64,000 bases of DNA. Source: Euptelea pleiosperma. Taxonomy: Eukaryota; Streptophyta; Magnoliopsida; Ranunculales; Eupteleaceae. Positions 1 through 11,998 of the stretch are shown here, piece after piece. Position 1 is the stretch's first letter. Every line of letters starts with the position of its first letter. The notes beneath the pieces are model-generated. The model worked only from the letters and a program-made list of their open reading frames with translations. It did not search any database and was not told the DNA's origin. The DNA lies in assembly GCA_035048495.1 (NCBI GenBank), contig CM068543.1:31862096-31926095 (forward strand). Reading direction: 5' to 3'. The position numbers were made by a program, and so were the translations under genes.

Positions 1-2403
1 CTTTTAGCGTTATCGCATTCTCCTACGTAAAACTGCTCTAATTATCCACTTTTCTACGTAAGAGTCTATCTCATTGCGTAGAACACACTTTTCTGGACGA
101 AATGGTATATTTGCATGCATTAAACATATTTTTAGAAGTCTAGATATTAAGCCGTTCTGATTAAGTCTCATTACGCCCTTCTTCTATTGCAGAAAACCCC
201 GATGGGACAATTCTCGAGACTTGCGAGCCCACATCAATCAGGAAAGCCCATTATCAAAGCTTAAAGAGCCCACATGCTATGACTAAAAGATATGGGCCAA
301 CTATGGGCTGAATAGGAGGACCAAAAAGCCGGCCCAAAGAACGAAAAGAACAGGAGAGCCAATGACCAAGAGACGGACCAAACCGTTTAAAGCCACATGA
401 GTTAGCAAGGAATGATAGTCTACTCTACTGGAGAAGTGTGAGGATGGTCACAGTGAAGACCAAGGTTCCAGACCCTCTGCCAATACTTTTCTCCATTTTT
501 TTTGATACTTTCTCTCTCATCTCTCCTTATTCTCTCTCTCTCTTCATCTCTCGAGCCTCGAATCTACTGACCTAACCCCAGAACTCCTACCCTTCGGCTC
601 TATCTCATCTCCCTTAGCTTTCTGACCGTTGGATCTTCCATCGAACCGTTGGATCTCTCTAGATCCGTCGATCTACCAATCTGGGTCCCAATCAAGTCAC
701 CATCCATCCGATCGCCATCAGACTGTCTGTCACATCATCTTGTGAGACGATGGACATCATCAATCTATGTGGGCCAGTAGCCGGGCCCATCATCATCGAC
801 CCGCTGTCCGACCAGTTAGTGGACCCCGTGAACTTCAAAATAATTTTAATTAAATTTTAAAAAAATGGGGGGTCCACTAAATGGGGACAGTCCCCAAAGA
901 AAAGTAGCATTTTACTTAAAAAAAAAAATATTTTTTTTTTATTTCAAAAAAATCCCTATTTTCATTAAAGGAAATAGGGAGCTTTAAAAGGGGAAGGAGA
1001 AGGGTTCTTTGGAACCCTAATCCCCCTCCTATCTCTTGCTCTATCTTCCCAAAACCATCCCAAACTTTTTCGCTCCTTCTTGCTCCTTCTTTCTCTTCTT
1101 CTTCTTCTCTTTCTTCCTCGTCTTCTTCACCTTACTTTCATCGCCGGAGTTGCAGAACTCCGACGGACTGCAACTCATCCTCCACCGTCTTCTCCTTCTC
1201 CTTCTTTTCTTCTTCACCCACCTGAATCAGCACCGCCTGGGCGCTCCTTAGACTGACTGCCCAAACCGTTGCTGCCTCTCCCTGTCTTGCCGATCTGCAA
1301 CACCATTACCGGAGTTGCAAAACCTGCAACTCCGGCCGGCAACGCCCCCAACCTTCCTTCTGTCTTGCAACAGCTGCTGTTGCCTCCACCTCGCTGCTGC
1401 AACACCTCCAGACTGCCCTCCTCTTCTTCCATCACCTGCTGCACCGCCACCCACACTCAAACCGAGTCGGAGTTGCAGGTTGCAACTCCGGCAAACTATT
1501 ACAGCGGCAACCACCACCGTTTTTCCCTCAGCCGATCCTCAACTCTCTTCCCTTCTCTCTTATTCCAACTAGCAAACAAAAGAAAAAAAAAAGAATGGAG
1601 AAGAGGAAGAAGAAAGAGGAGGTTGTTCCTCTCTAGGTGAAGCCACCGTCTCCATCCTCTGTGCACGGCCTAAACAAGTGCCTCTACACCATCAACGCCG
1701 CCACCTACGTGCTCCAATCACCACCAACTGAACCACACCACCGCCAGCACCATCCACGATGGGTTCCGCCCATTCCTTCATCAAATCGGGCCCCCACTCC
1801 TCCATCGCTCAAAGCCGCTGCATCTATCACGCCCCTTGCAACCTGCAACTCCCCAAATCGTTGGATCTACTCAATCATTCCTCATGGTGGGTAAGCGGTA
1901 ACTTTCTCTCTCTTCCTTTTTATTTTCTCTCTCTACCACTTTCTCTTTCATCCTTTAGTCTCTCATCTCTCTCTCTACTTTCTCTCTTTAGAACTCAGTT
2001 TCTCTCTCTAGCTCAGTCTTTCGTTCTTTTACATTGTTATTGTTACTTTTTATATTTTGAAGTATTGTAAGAACCTTGGATTTTTAAATGATGAATTACT
2101 TTTGTTGGTTGTGGCTTGATTTCCTTCATTAGTATTTTTTTTGGTAGATTATGATAATTTCTCTCTCTAAAATCAAGCAATCTTGTTTTAAATTGCTTCA
2201 CCATTCTCACCCCTCCACAATTTCTAAGATAAATCCGTTATTTCATGTTCATGAATCGCGCTAACTAACCCCGAGTGCGGATCGACATCCGACACAAATC
2301 CCTATACAAGAGTTCATATTTTGCAGGAATTAAATCGGACAAATTACAAATGTGTTGGAATTAGGGTTTCCGTAACCAACGACGCGGAAAAAACCTACTT
2401 TCA
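1..2403 (+). repeat. Long LTR, copy 1 (5' tip cut off by window start)
   Basis: This sequence aligns along its length with 55560-56467 and 61899-64000, and in reverse complement with 52975-54584. The shared blocks include CGTAGAACACAC, the 'cccactatcaaagcttaaagagcc' type block, the 'ccgttggatc' pyrimidine-rich block, and the CGACATCCGACAC block near the end. It ends at CTACTTTCA, as copy 2 does. About 40 bases of the 5' end, starting TGATATTCGC in the other copies, lie before the window. The length, about 2.4 kb, is greater than in the other copies because of a C-rich interior with pyrimidine tracts. The short serine/proline-rich ORFs at 1036-1900 are not conserved between copies and are not genes. 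In copy 4 this LTR is followed by a tRNA-Asp-type primer binding site, which points to a Ty3/Gypsy element of the Tat/Athila kind. Confidence 0.8.
1309..1335. other. Perfect hairpin in LTR copy 1
   Basis: CCGGAGTTGCA and its exact reverse complement are separated by five bases (11-bp stem). A second hairpin with a 10-bp stem and 3-base loop, using the same GCAACTCCG arms, lies at 1468-1490. A 7-bp version lies at about 1145-1162. Confidence 0.75.
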
Positions 2404-2406
2404 CAA
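2399..2406. repeat. Left target-site duplication of the MULE (imperfect)
   Basis: TTTCACAA here against TTGCACAA at 12132-12139, 7 of 8 bases. The left copy overlaps the last bases of LTR copy 1, so the MULE landed at the edge of that LTR. Confidence 0.55.
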
Positions 2407-2541
2407 GGCCCTTCTCTTCCATCTTTACCCTTTTAGTCTACGACATAGCCCCTGTCACCGTAAGAGTAGCTTTCAGCATACGATCGCATCAGTTAGAGGT
2501 TCGGCGACATAAACCCCCTCTTTTCCCAAAAAAACGGTGAA
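2407..2541. repeat. MULE left terminal inverted repeat
   Basis: Pairs with 11999-12131. The outer 40 bases are almost identical; differences increase inward. Confidence 0.9.
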
Positions 2542-3827
2542 TATCACATGTTCGTTCTCACCTTTTCTAATTCTCACGTGTTCGTTCTTTCTCCATTTCT
2601 TTCTCAGTTAAGGTACCCACCAAGAGTCTACCCCAAGAGAAATCAAGGAATCACTCACAGAAGAAAAAGGGAGGAAAGGAAGGAAGGTCAACCATACAGG
2701 CAACTTGAAAGCTTCCATTTCCATTTCCATTAGGAAGGTTAATGCCATGTATACGATTTTTGTTTGATTCAATGTGAAACCCTAACGTAGAAGATATAAT
2801 TGATTACCCAAAATCCGAACCCGAAAGCAAAAGCAAGCATTGATTACTCGAAAGCAATCATTGATATCACAGAAAAATCCAAATGAATCGTTATTATAGA
2901 TAGTTTCCACTCTATCTTTCTGAAACCTGACTAAGAGAAGGAAGAAGTGTGAAATAGTTTGTAGGGTACCAGGTGACATTACAGAATGTCTACCATGTGT
3001 TCGATGCTTTTTCCCAATGACCGAAAAACAATGCTTGCAATCTTGACTCAATTTCACCTCAATTGCTCTAATTAGTTTTACATAAAAGCTTGACTCATTG
3101 TTTAATCTGACATTGTACCCATTTGACTATCTTATGTGCATACCTATCTGTTTTATAAATGATTTCTTTATCCGATATTATTTATATCATTTCCTATATA
3201 ATGAAAGAAACATTATCAGTTCTTGTATAATGGAAGAAACAAAACTAGATATCTATAACATCGACGTTATGTTATCTTACATCATGTAATTCATATTATT
3301 TAATTATTGTTTATAATTCTTACGTCAATTGGATATTGCATGTGAATTTTCATTTGAATTTGGACAATTGATCATTTTGGATGTAATTCTTACATCATTT
3401 GTATGGTTTATGTGTAAGTTATATTTAATTCATGTTAATTTCATATAACTGCCTCCCATTCTATTATCAAAGTTACTAAATAATTTACTGTTTTGGTATA
3501 CTATGCGTAATAAATATGACAGAAGGGATAAGTTATTAGAAAAATAAATTACACTTATTTGGGTTAAGTGCAGTGTTAAAATGACCACCGACGTAGATGC
3601 AGTATTGTACCTCCAAAGTACCTATGTATGTACAAAGTTATTGATGGGCCAGGTACATATTAGTTTGTTCTGTTAATTTATATGTTGTTTTCTATTAATT
3701 TGCTATGGAATTGATATTTAACAATAAAGTTTGCATGATATTTGATTGAAAATTAATAAGGTCAAATGACCATAATAAAGGTCCTGAGAAATGAAAGCTG
3801 ACATCACAGCAAAAGAATCTTGTGACA

Positions 3828-6020
3828 ATGGCAGGATTTATAAACTTGCGAAGAATATGCCACTTTCAAATTGATCGCCATTTGGTCACCTCCCTCTTGG
3901 ATAGATGGCGTCCGGAAACAAATTCCTTCCATATGCCCATCAGTGAGATGACTGTGATGTTGAAAGATGTTGCGTATATTCTTGGATTGCGAGTTAGTGG
4001 CAAAGAGGTTGTTGGGAAAACTTTTGGGAGTGGGCGAATACGCGCCATATTGGAAAGGTTCCTCGGTAAGGCACCTCCTCCAAATGACACGAAGAATGTG
4101 AATGGATCTTCCGTGAGATTGGTATGGTTGCAGAATGAATTCTCTCAGCTTCCAACCAATCCTACAGATGTTGACATTGCTCAAAGTTGTCGTGCATATA
4201 TTTTGTTCTTGCTCGGGTCTACAATCTTTTCAGAAAGTGAAGGTTTCATGATTAGTGTCATGTACCTACCACTCATTGCAGATTTGGGTGAGTGCATAGA
4301 GTATTCTTGAGGAGCAGTTGCTTTGGCTTTTTTATACCGAAGCATGACAAAATGCGTCTTAAGCGACAAAAGGAACATTGGAGGCTCGATGACGTTGTTG
4401 ATGGTTAGTGTATTAATTATTCAATAATTTGTGTTTGACTTTCACATTTTTCTTTGTATAATTTATGTTCAAATCGTGCAGGCTTGGGCCTTCGAGTACC
4501 TTCCTTTCTGTAGGCCCCAAACAATTGAGGGGCATAAGACTTTTCCTCGTGCTCTTAAGTGGAAGAGTCGAGGATGGCAAAATGGCATACACCACAATTA
4601 TAAGTTCTTCCGTGATGAGCTTAACAAGTTGAAGGACGATGGGGTGAGTTCTCATTCAAAAATATTATATATGGCTATCTTGTTTGGTTTTAAATGGTTT
4701 TTCTTTTAGACTACTATCTTCCCTAATGCGGTTATTGTTTGGCGTTGAATGATTTTTATTTTGTCCATAGGTTTGCGTGGCAACTATATTCGGATGACCT
4801 GCGGGTACCCACAGTTGCAGTTGTTGGGTCAACCTTAGGGTGTGGAGTAACTTGGTTACTCCATTTTCACATAACAGAGATGCATCTACCTGATAGATGT
4901 CTAAATAAATTTGGTATGCAGCAAAGGATACCGCAAAATGCTCCACGAACGAAGAGGCAATGGACTATTGTCTACAAAGAGAACTACCTAGTGCGAATGA
5001 TAAGTAAAATAGAGCAGTGGATAGCATTCACTAATGAAATGATTGTTGTTGAAGAGGAACCAGAAGCTAACCATGGGATCCCTTCAGTCGATTATTTAGA
5101 TTGGTACAAAAAAAGTTTATGTGCTTCATACTGGACCATCTCACGTCGATGCCGAGCATATTTGGCCTTGCAAGGCGGGATGTAGTTTGCGTCAGGAGCT
5201 GAATAATTTGGTTTGTTTTGTTCACCTAAATATGTTTTTGTTCATTTTTACACATTTTTATTTTCTATTTAATAAACTGTTTGTTATGATACACAGAAAA
5301 GAGTCTTATTTCGTACTACCCTTCTTATTGAGCCAAAAATAAGGCATATCCTTGGGGAAGAAGGCAATGAAGAAGTCAATAAAGCCTTCCAAGAGATTGT
5401 CAATTTTGCGGAAACAGATGTAGATGAGGTGGAAGAACATGGTGATGGCTCACAACATCATCATGCTACAACAAATGAGCAAAAACCAAGCATAGATGCT
5501 GATAGCATATATTCAGATGCTTATAGTGCAACGGATGACGAGTTGCGGAGGAGACATGCACATGGTGCTAATGTTGGCAATGAACCAGTCCCACCCGAGG
5601 AACCAGAAAATGAACCAGTTCAAGGTCAGCTGATAGAAATGTTCAACCACGGTGAGTCTCATGCTTATTTCAGTGGGCACTATGGTGAATCTGATAGAAA
5701 TGTTGTTTTCTTATTTTATCAGATACGGCCACTACTTCTACGCTTAATGAAGTTGAAGAAAATATTGTGCCCCACGAGGTTGATGTTCCATCTCCAACGT
5801 TTAGCTTCGGGCTGAATGTCAGATGGGGTCGTTGTAAGTTTGTTATATTTTGTCGATAACAATGTGTTAGTATCCATTAGGAATGCTGAGTTATATGGTT
5901 TGTGCGCAGCGACCCCTCGAGTAGACCAACAACAGACAGCACATGTGGAGCGTAGGAGTACCCAATCGACGGAGAATATATTTGTGACCGTCAATCCGGG
6001 TGAAATAGTCATTTTAGATG
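3828..6020 (+). pseudogene. Plant mobile domain (PMD, aminotransferase-like) protein of the MULE
   Basis: Proposed exons are 3828-4403, 4482-4643, 4771-5210, 5297-5651, 5723-5833 and 5910-6020, with GT-AG introns of about 70-130 bases. Exon 1 has the PMD signature: LLDRWRPETNSFHMP, then the EMTVMLKDVAYILGL block and the RAYILFLLGSTIF block. Exon 2 holds the AWAFEYLPFC block. Exons 4-6 encode an acidic, proline-rich tail that stays in frame across their junctions. PMD proteins occur both as host silencing factors (MAIN/MAIL family) and inside plant transposons; this one is transposon cargo. Lesions: an in-frame TGA at 4308-4310 where the family has Trp; a one-base frame slip at the G4 run at the exon 2 donor (4641-4644); and a slip at the A-run near 5107-5114. 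The start is the first ATG before the domain; a further 5' exon is possible, and the 3' end may extend to about 6440, where Lys/Glu-rich coding-like sequence continues. Confidence 0.75.
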
Positions 6021-7065
6021 GTAGTTATCTTCTCCAACACTACCATGTATATTAAGAATCCATGTTGTTTCTCATAACATCTTCGTCAACAGACGACAAT
6101 CATGCAAGGGGAGAGGGGCAAGGCAATGCGCCGGCCAGTCCAATAGATAAATGATAATAACTGTCAATATGAAAAAATGTTAACATGTTAAATGTGTGTG
6201 TTTCATAAAGTAGGTAAACAAGAGAAATGGCGTAAAGTACCAGTTGCTAAAGGGTATAGCAAGATACGGTTAGTATTTGAAACAACATTATGTTATTCTA
6301 ATGAAATCGATACAATAATAGTATTGATAAACATATTGGATCATCTTGCAGTAAAGGTCCTCAAACTGTACAGGAAAATGTCGATGAAAAGAAGAGGAAT
6401 GGTGACGAGAAGGTTGCTGAACAAAAAAAGAAGTTGAAGTAGTATAAGAAAATGACCGTATTTTAATGAACCTGCTCAATAGTTGATGAAATCGATGCAA
6501 TAATGCTATTCTAACATCATGCATATCGCAGGAAAAGTATGAAGACTCGTTGAGCATCTACCTCACGCGGAAGGTGGAGGTTGTAGAAATGCCACTTTGC
6601 TACATATGCATTAATGTGGTGTTTTGCAAGTTCTGACAAATGGGAGGTTTAAGAGTGCAAGGCCCAGGGTTGAGTAGGTTAAGAGTGTAAGGCATATGTG
6701 AATGTGATTGTGAACTAGTGATGCGAAAGTATTGTATAACTAGAGATGGATTTAGTAGGTTGAATTTTAACTATTTGTATTTTAATTCATTAATATATCT
6801 TTCATTTGCCATAACTTGTCATAACATATTGACCATAAGTTCTTTCTTACGAATAACTGGTACTTTTTATACCGTATCATATATAGTGCCCAAAAAAATA
6901 CCATTTCATATAAAATGGTGGAAAATGTATCAATTTTTACAAAAGGAAATAACTTTTGTACTTAGCTTCTCTATGGTGGGGAGAAGAGTTTAAGGAAGTT
7001 AAAGTAGTAAAATCAACACAAGATGCTACCTTCGTACATAGGTTTACACAAAGACCACATTAGTG

Positions 7066-7422
7066 CTATTCCTCCGCACTCTCGTTTGATATTTCAGATC
7101 CCGATTGATAATCTGGGTTGTGAAAGATGCTTCTACTCCACTCTTGTGGCACTTCATCAATTTCTTGAAGATAAGCGACACATTTTAAATAATCCAATGC
7201 CTCAAACCTTTTTTGTCGAACTTCCATCCGCCTAATCTCTCTCTGTAGCCTACAAATTGCCAAATTCAACGCTTCCCAGGTGTTTTGACGTATAATTATT
7301 GCTCGTTGTCTAGGTATAAGAACACCAATCCACCGACAATGTCGGACTAGATCGTCCACTTTTTCTCGAAGATTTATCCATGTCCTCCTACGAAGACCAA
7401 GCAAGTCGAACTCTGGATACAT
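7066..7422 (-). CDS. Small coiled-coil ORF inside the MULE, function unknown
   Basis: An uninterrupted 118-residue ORF starting MYPEFDLLGLRRRTW. It is rich in Arg, Glu and Leu, and the stretch around ICRLQREIRRMEVRQKRFEA is strongly helix- or coiled-coil-like; the C-terminus is acidic (SGSEISNESAEE). No signal peptide or membrane segment. It lies between the PMD gene and the GRF-finger gene, on the transposase strand. I do not recognise the family. It could be a later exon of the GRF-finger transcript or an independent small gene. Its openness contrasts with the broken transposase. Confidence 0.45.
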   Translation of the reverse strand: MYPEFDLLGLRRRTWINLREKVDDLVRHCRWIGVLIPRQRAIIIRQNTWEALNLAICRLQREIRRMEVRQKRFEALDYLKCVAYLQEIDEVPQEWSRSIFHNPDYQSGSEISNESAEE

Positions 7423-7905
7423 CAAAGGAAATGAGGAACGCGAAAGTGTTTAACTAAGATTTTGTGTGTAGATACCCATTTATCTCTTGCACATATTTAT
7501 AAGCTTAAACTAACACCATCTTTTAGGGGGCTTTTACTTCTCAATGCAGTGTCCTACAATTTGGTTGTGGTGCATTTACTGGAGTCCGTGTAAAGTCTAA
7601 TATGCGTTGTCAATGTTGTACATTAGTGCATTTAGTTACTGCATTTACTCGTCAATGCACAGTCCCATCACAACCATTATAAATCACATAGGCTGTTACA
7701 GATGTGCAATTGTCACTCTGACAACATCAACAACCGGTGATTTGAGAACAACAAAATCAGAGTTCATACAACAAAGTCTGGTGCCATTGCACCCATTTCA
7801 AATACTTGATCCTTAAAAGGTACCAAAATTACATAAAAAGATTACTCGGATGGAAAAAATAGAAGTTAGAAACAGGATAACCAATGGCTTTGACTCATCC
7901 AAATG

Positions 7906-8647
7906 CTACTCGTCCTTTAATTTCATTAGTGCCAACTGAACTAGTAGATCGTGATACGTATCAGCAGATTGTCTCGCAATCGCTAGTTCTGTACTTAGAG
8001 TACTTCGAACAACTTCGTCTATCTGCATATTCATTGGAGGAGGGCTAGTGACAACTTCTGGACACGGGTAGATATTATCCACCCATTGGAAGTATCCGCA
8101 TCCCCATTTGTTTTTCTGTAATAACAATAATGCAATAAGTACATCAATTAACATTAATTTCACAAGCGATAGTCATTTGTGTAATAGGACCAATCAATTT
8201 CATGTTGTGTAAGTCATATATCCATACGAACCTCATCTTTGGTGTTAGACGTCGGACATGCGTAATACCTCCTACCCATATTTTTTCCATGCTTTGTTGT
8301 CCAAATATTGCACGCACCACCCCCACATTAGCACATCACAAGTTCATCGACCCATAGGAAATATCCACAATCATTACCCTATTTGACGTTGTAATTTTGA
8401 ATGTAATTAGAACATTATGTACATAAAAGACTAGGCTACCTAACAAAAATAGAGAAAAGACAATGACACGGTCATAAATGACACTAAGAGCACGTACCCA
8501 ATATGGACATTTATAGTATAAGCATCCTGGATTTTTGTGGCTATGTGACATGTACACTATGCACGGCCCACATCCACAACGGCATGGCACAGTTGGGCAA
8601 TTGTCCAAAGTCCTACTAGACGTTGCATCAGTATGTGTCCTGGCCAT
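7906..8647 (-). CDS. GRF-type zinc-finger protein of the MULE (two exons)
   Basis: Exons 8498-8647 and 7906-8115 join in phase 0 (donor GTACGT, acceptor TTACAG) to give a 119-residue protein. The splice rebuilds one GRF zinc finger: PCRCGCGPCIVYMSH, then GCLYYKCPYW in exon 1, then KNKWGCGYFQWVD in exon 2. The conserved Cys ligands and the Gly-Cys-Gly-Tyr-Phe-x-Trp-Val-Asp end of the domain are all present. The C-terminal third is a predicted helix. GRF fingers bind nucleic acid in APE2, TOP3A and related proteins; small GRF-only proteins are common in plant genomes. Here the gene sits between the MULE inverted repeats on the transposase strand, so a role with the transposase is possible but unproven. 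No internal stop is seen. Confidence 0.7.
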
Positions 8648-8854
8648 TAGTTATCCTGTTAAACAAACAATTGTGCAAGTTAGAACGTATGTGCAATACA
8701 AAAGTCAAACATTATTATAAATGCACCAAAAAGTCAATATTTAAATATGTACTATACCTATGTTAGTGCGTACTTATATTGGATTCCTACATGTGAGCCA
8801 ATTGTGTCCCTCTTCCAAGCATCGGCTATAATGAACGGGCCTCTTGTCAACCTC

Positions 8855-11016
8855 CTACGACTCAATGCGCTTCTTCCTTGGGTGGCTTAATGGATGACTA
8901 GTCGTAGGAGGAAGTAGTTGCACTATGGAATTCATGTCAGCCTGACCGGGAGCATGACCGGGATCTACTGCAGGAATATCGTATGTCCATACAGGCCAGA
9001 CAGCCTGTGAATAGATACGATCTTGTGCATCTCTTTTATAACAGTCATCAACATATGGATACACCTTTGAATTTAACTTACTCAGAATTGCACAAGCATG
9101 CACACATGGCAATCCGGTGATGTACCAATAATTGCACGTACATGACCTGGTTTGCAAATTGACAAGATAGTATATTTGTTGGCAACGAACTTCCCACTCA
9201 AATTCAGAAGATTGATATGCCTCAATGTTTTCACTTAGTTTTACATTTACCTTCAGCTTCGAATCAATATTATTCCCAATAGAACACTTCCAAACCTCCT
9301 TTCAACGAGTATTCATCAGATCCATTAACTTTGTGTGTATTTTATATCAACTAATCCCAAAATTGGCATATCTCTTGCTTCTTTACATCAATTATTGTAA
9401 GACTCTACATGGTTTGAGGTTAGTAAATCATATCGCCTGACAGGAAATTTACAATTAGCCCAGTGCTCAAGTAATTGACTATTGACCCAATCATATGCAT
9501 CCTTATTGATGGATAAAATGTCATCCATAGCCTTCTCATACTCTACTCCAAGCTTCAAATAAGCAACTTTACCCAACAATTCTTTAAAGTTTTTCTTAAT
9601 CCTTTTGACAGATGTATGCCTTTGAAAAATGTCATGTAATTTTGCTCCAAGTAACGATAGCAGCGTGCATGGAGGGTTGACCCGAATACCTCGCTAACTG
9701 AAGTAAGGTGTTGGGGTTTCTATCAGACACAAATATAATATCTCTACCACTTCCAATATTCATATTTTTCTGATCCGACAATTGAAAATGGTACTGGAAA
9801 TATTCAATTGTCAGCATCCGTAGCAATTGCCGCAAGAAGTGTTCCCTTATACTCTCCCTTAAAAAATGTACCATTAATAAACAATATCGGTCGACAACTG
9901 ACCCGAAACCCATGGATGGAAACATGAAATGTAACAAATAATTGATGAAATCTTGATCCTTCTTTCTCTATGTATGTCGCAATGCTTCCAAGATTACACT
10001 TAATCATCCGTTTGCAAAATCATGGTAGACATTTGTACGAGTCTTTCGCTGCACCATAAATGTCTTCCTTCACAACTTTATTTCCTCGCAATGCTTGCTT
10101 GTATGGAAGACTCAATCCATAGTTTCATCTGAAATCCTTCACAATCTCCATTGGTCGATAACCAGGAGTGTCTCTAACCTTGTCTACTATGACTTGTGAA
10201 ACTAACTTCTTTGACACCATCATCTTTGCAATGACATTCTCTTCAGCTGTGTGAATGTGTGTACTTTCATACTTGTACACCATAAACTTCTTCGTCCTAC
10301 TCACTAAACTAGCATAAGTTTTCCACTCACAACTTTCAACAGCACATTTATCCTTCACCCGAATCCGATCATTTTTTTAGAAAAATGTATGCGAATTGTT
10401 GAGCGATAGAAAATTTATTCATAGCAAGTCGAAAATCATCGACATTATAGAAAATTTGCCCATCACCAGTCAAGCAGTTTTTCCACAACTCCGTTGACAA
10501 GTTGACATTTGTGGACACATCGGTTGAACTCATTCCTAATGGCATCATGTTATCAACATTGGGTCTCATGTCGACACTTTCACTATACAGATAGATGGAA
10601 ACTTGTTAAGTAGCTTTGTTTATTCCAACTACAAAACTTTGGTATATTATAGAAGAAAAATCAAATGACGATTACCTTGTAGGTACTTAATAAAATTGAA
10701 GGCGTTCATTAGGTTGCAGGACATAGACCTCTGCCACTTCCTCATTGAACCGTATTAGATTTTGAAAGTCCATTTGATTACATAAAATCACATAATGCCT
10801 AACATTGTTTTTAATGCAATTCCTAACTGTGGCGGTTTCTGGATTAATGTTGAGTTTGGAACAAACCATTGCCACAAATGTATCATAGTGCATTCTTTCA
10901 TCTACAACACCTTCAGTATTGCCACCTTCATATTCTACAGATCCATCTGCATTGCAAATTATGCACCCTCCAGTTCTACAAAAGCAAAATATTGCTTTGC
11001 CACTAATCTCATTCAT
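8855..11016 (-). pseudogene. MULE transposase (MURA-like), decayed
   Basis: Read on -, the parts come in the expected order. 10687-11016 encodes a PB1-like N-terminal domain (YEGGNTEGV block, then YDTFVAMVCSKLNI). 10125-10569 encodes the MuDR domain (FYNVDDFRLAMNKFSIAQQF, then CAVESCEWKTYAS). 9632-10007 begins the catalytic region (ILFINGTFFKGEYKGTLLAA, then FVSDRN). 9388-9579 continues it (ending LTSNHVESYNN). 8855-9157 has the SWIM finger (SCTCNYWYITGLPCVHACA). Lesions: a T7-run frameshift at about 10372-10378; TGA stops near 10125, 10014 and 9807; and a frame change near 9632. The first catalytic Asp, normally in a DGT motif, reads Asn (INGT). MULE transposases cut and paste DNA in the nucleus; this copy cannot encode an active one. 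Confidence 0.8.
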
Positions 11017-11998
11017 TATTTCTTACACCTGATATATTTTTCAAATAAACCTTAGTGGAACAAAATGATAACATTCAAACATTAGAACTCTTCAAAAGTA
11101 TACCATTGAATCCCAAAATTGCAATACTAATACACTATTGAAAATCAATTTGTCGAGGAGAGATGTATTTAAAGGATCATGAAATATACCATCTCTAACT
11201 AGTGTGAAATGGTACTTTTTCAATCATTTGATAAGAAAATGGTACTTTTAATACCATTTCATATAAAATGATATTAAAAGTTTACAATTCTTCATCACGC
11301 ACTCCAATATCAGATTTACCTTTGCCTTGTTGGTAGAATCATTTATTGTTAAACAGCTAAATCTAAGATTTCAAGTGATGATATCAAAACTAATCAAAAA
11401 CACCATTTTTTTACTCTATTCAGTTCACTGAGTAATCAAGATAGGAAAGATCAAGCATTCACGAAACAGAAATATAATTTTGTTCATAGAAACAAACACA
11501 ATATTTTTGTTGATACAAGAAACAGAAACATATCAGACATAACTTCACATTAAAAGAATTCATTAGGAACAAATTATAAAAATCAGACCTTATCAAGCTA
11601 TGCTAATTGGACAAACCAAACCTAAAGAGCAGCAGATCATCTATCACTAAATGAACCTACTTGTACAGGAGTTTGAGCATTGTACTCGGTCATTCACCCA
11701 TCAATAATCTTAAGACCGCTAATCGAATGGATGACTTTAGCCCTACACCCATTTCTTATACTCATGATACTTCCATGTAATCTAGAAATTGCCCATAAAA
11801 ACCTTTTCTCTACTCTCAGTAACTTAGGCAAGACTAAAAAAGCAATCTGGATCAGAAACTTAGGGCTTTTACCTTAATCGAAGTTTTCGAGGTTGTATTC
11901 CCCTTCTTCTTCGAGTTCGTCGTATTCCCTCATCTTCTTCGACTTCGTCGTCTTCCCCTTTGTTCTTCGTCTTTATCGTCAACAAAATTATAGTTAGC

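Noticed and set aside
1036..1900. Overlapping Ser/Pro/Leu-rich ORFs as a host gene
   Set aside because: They arise from pyrimidine-rich LTR sequence, are open in several frames at once, and are not conserved between LTR copies.
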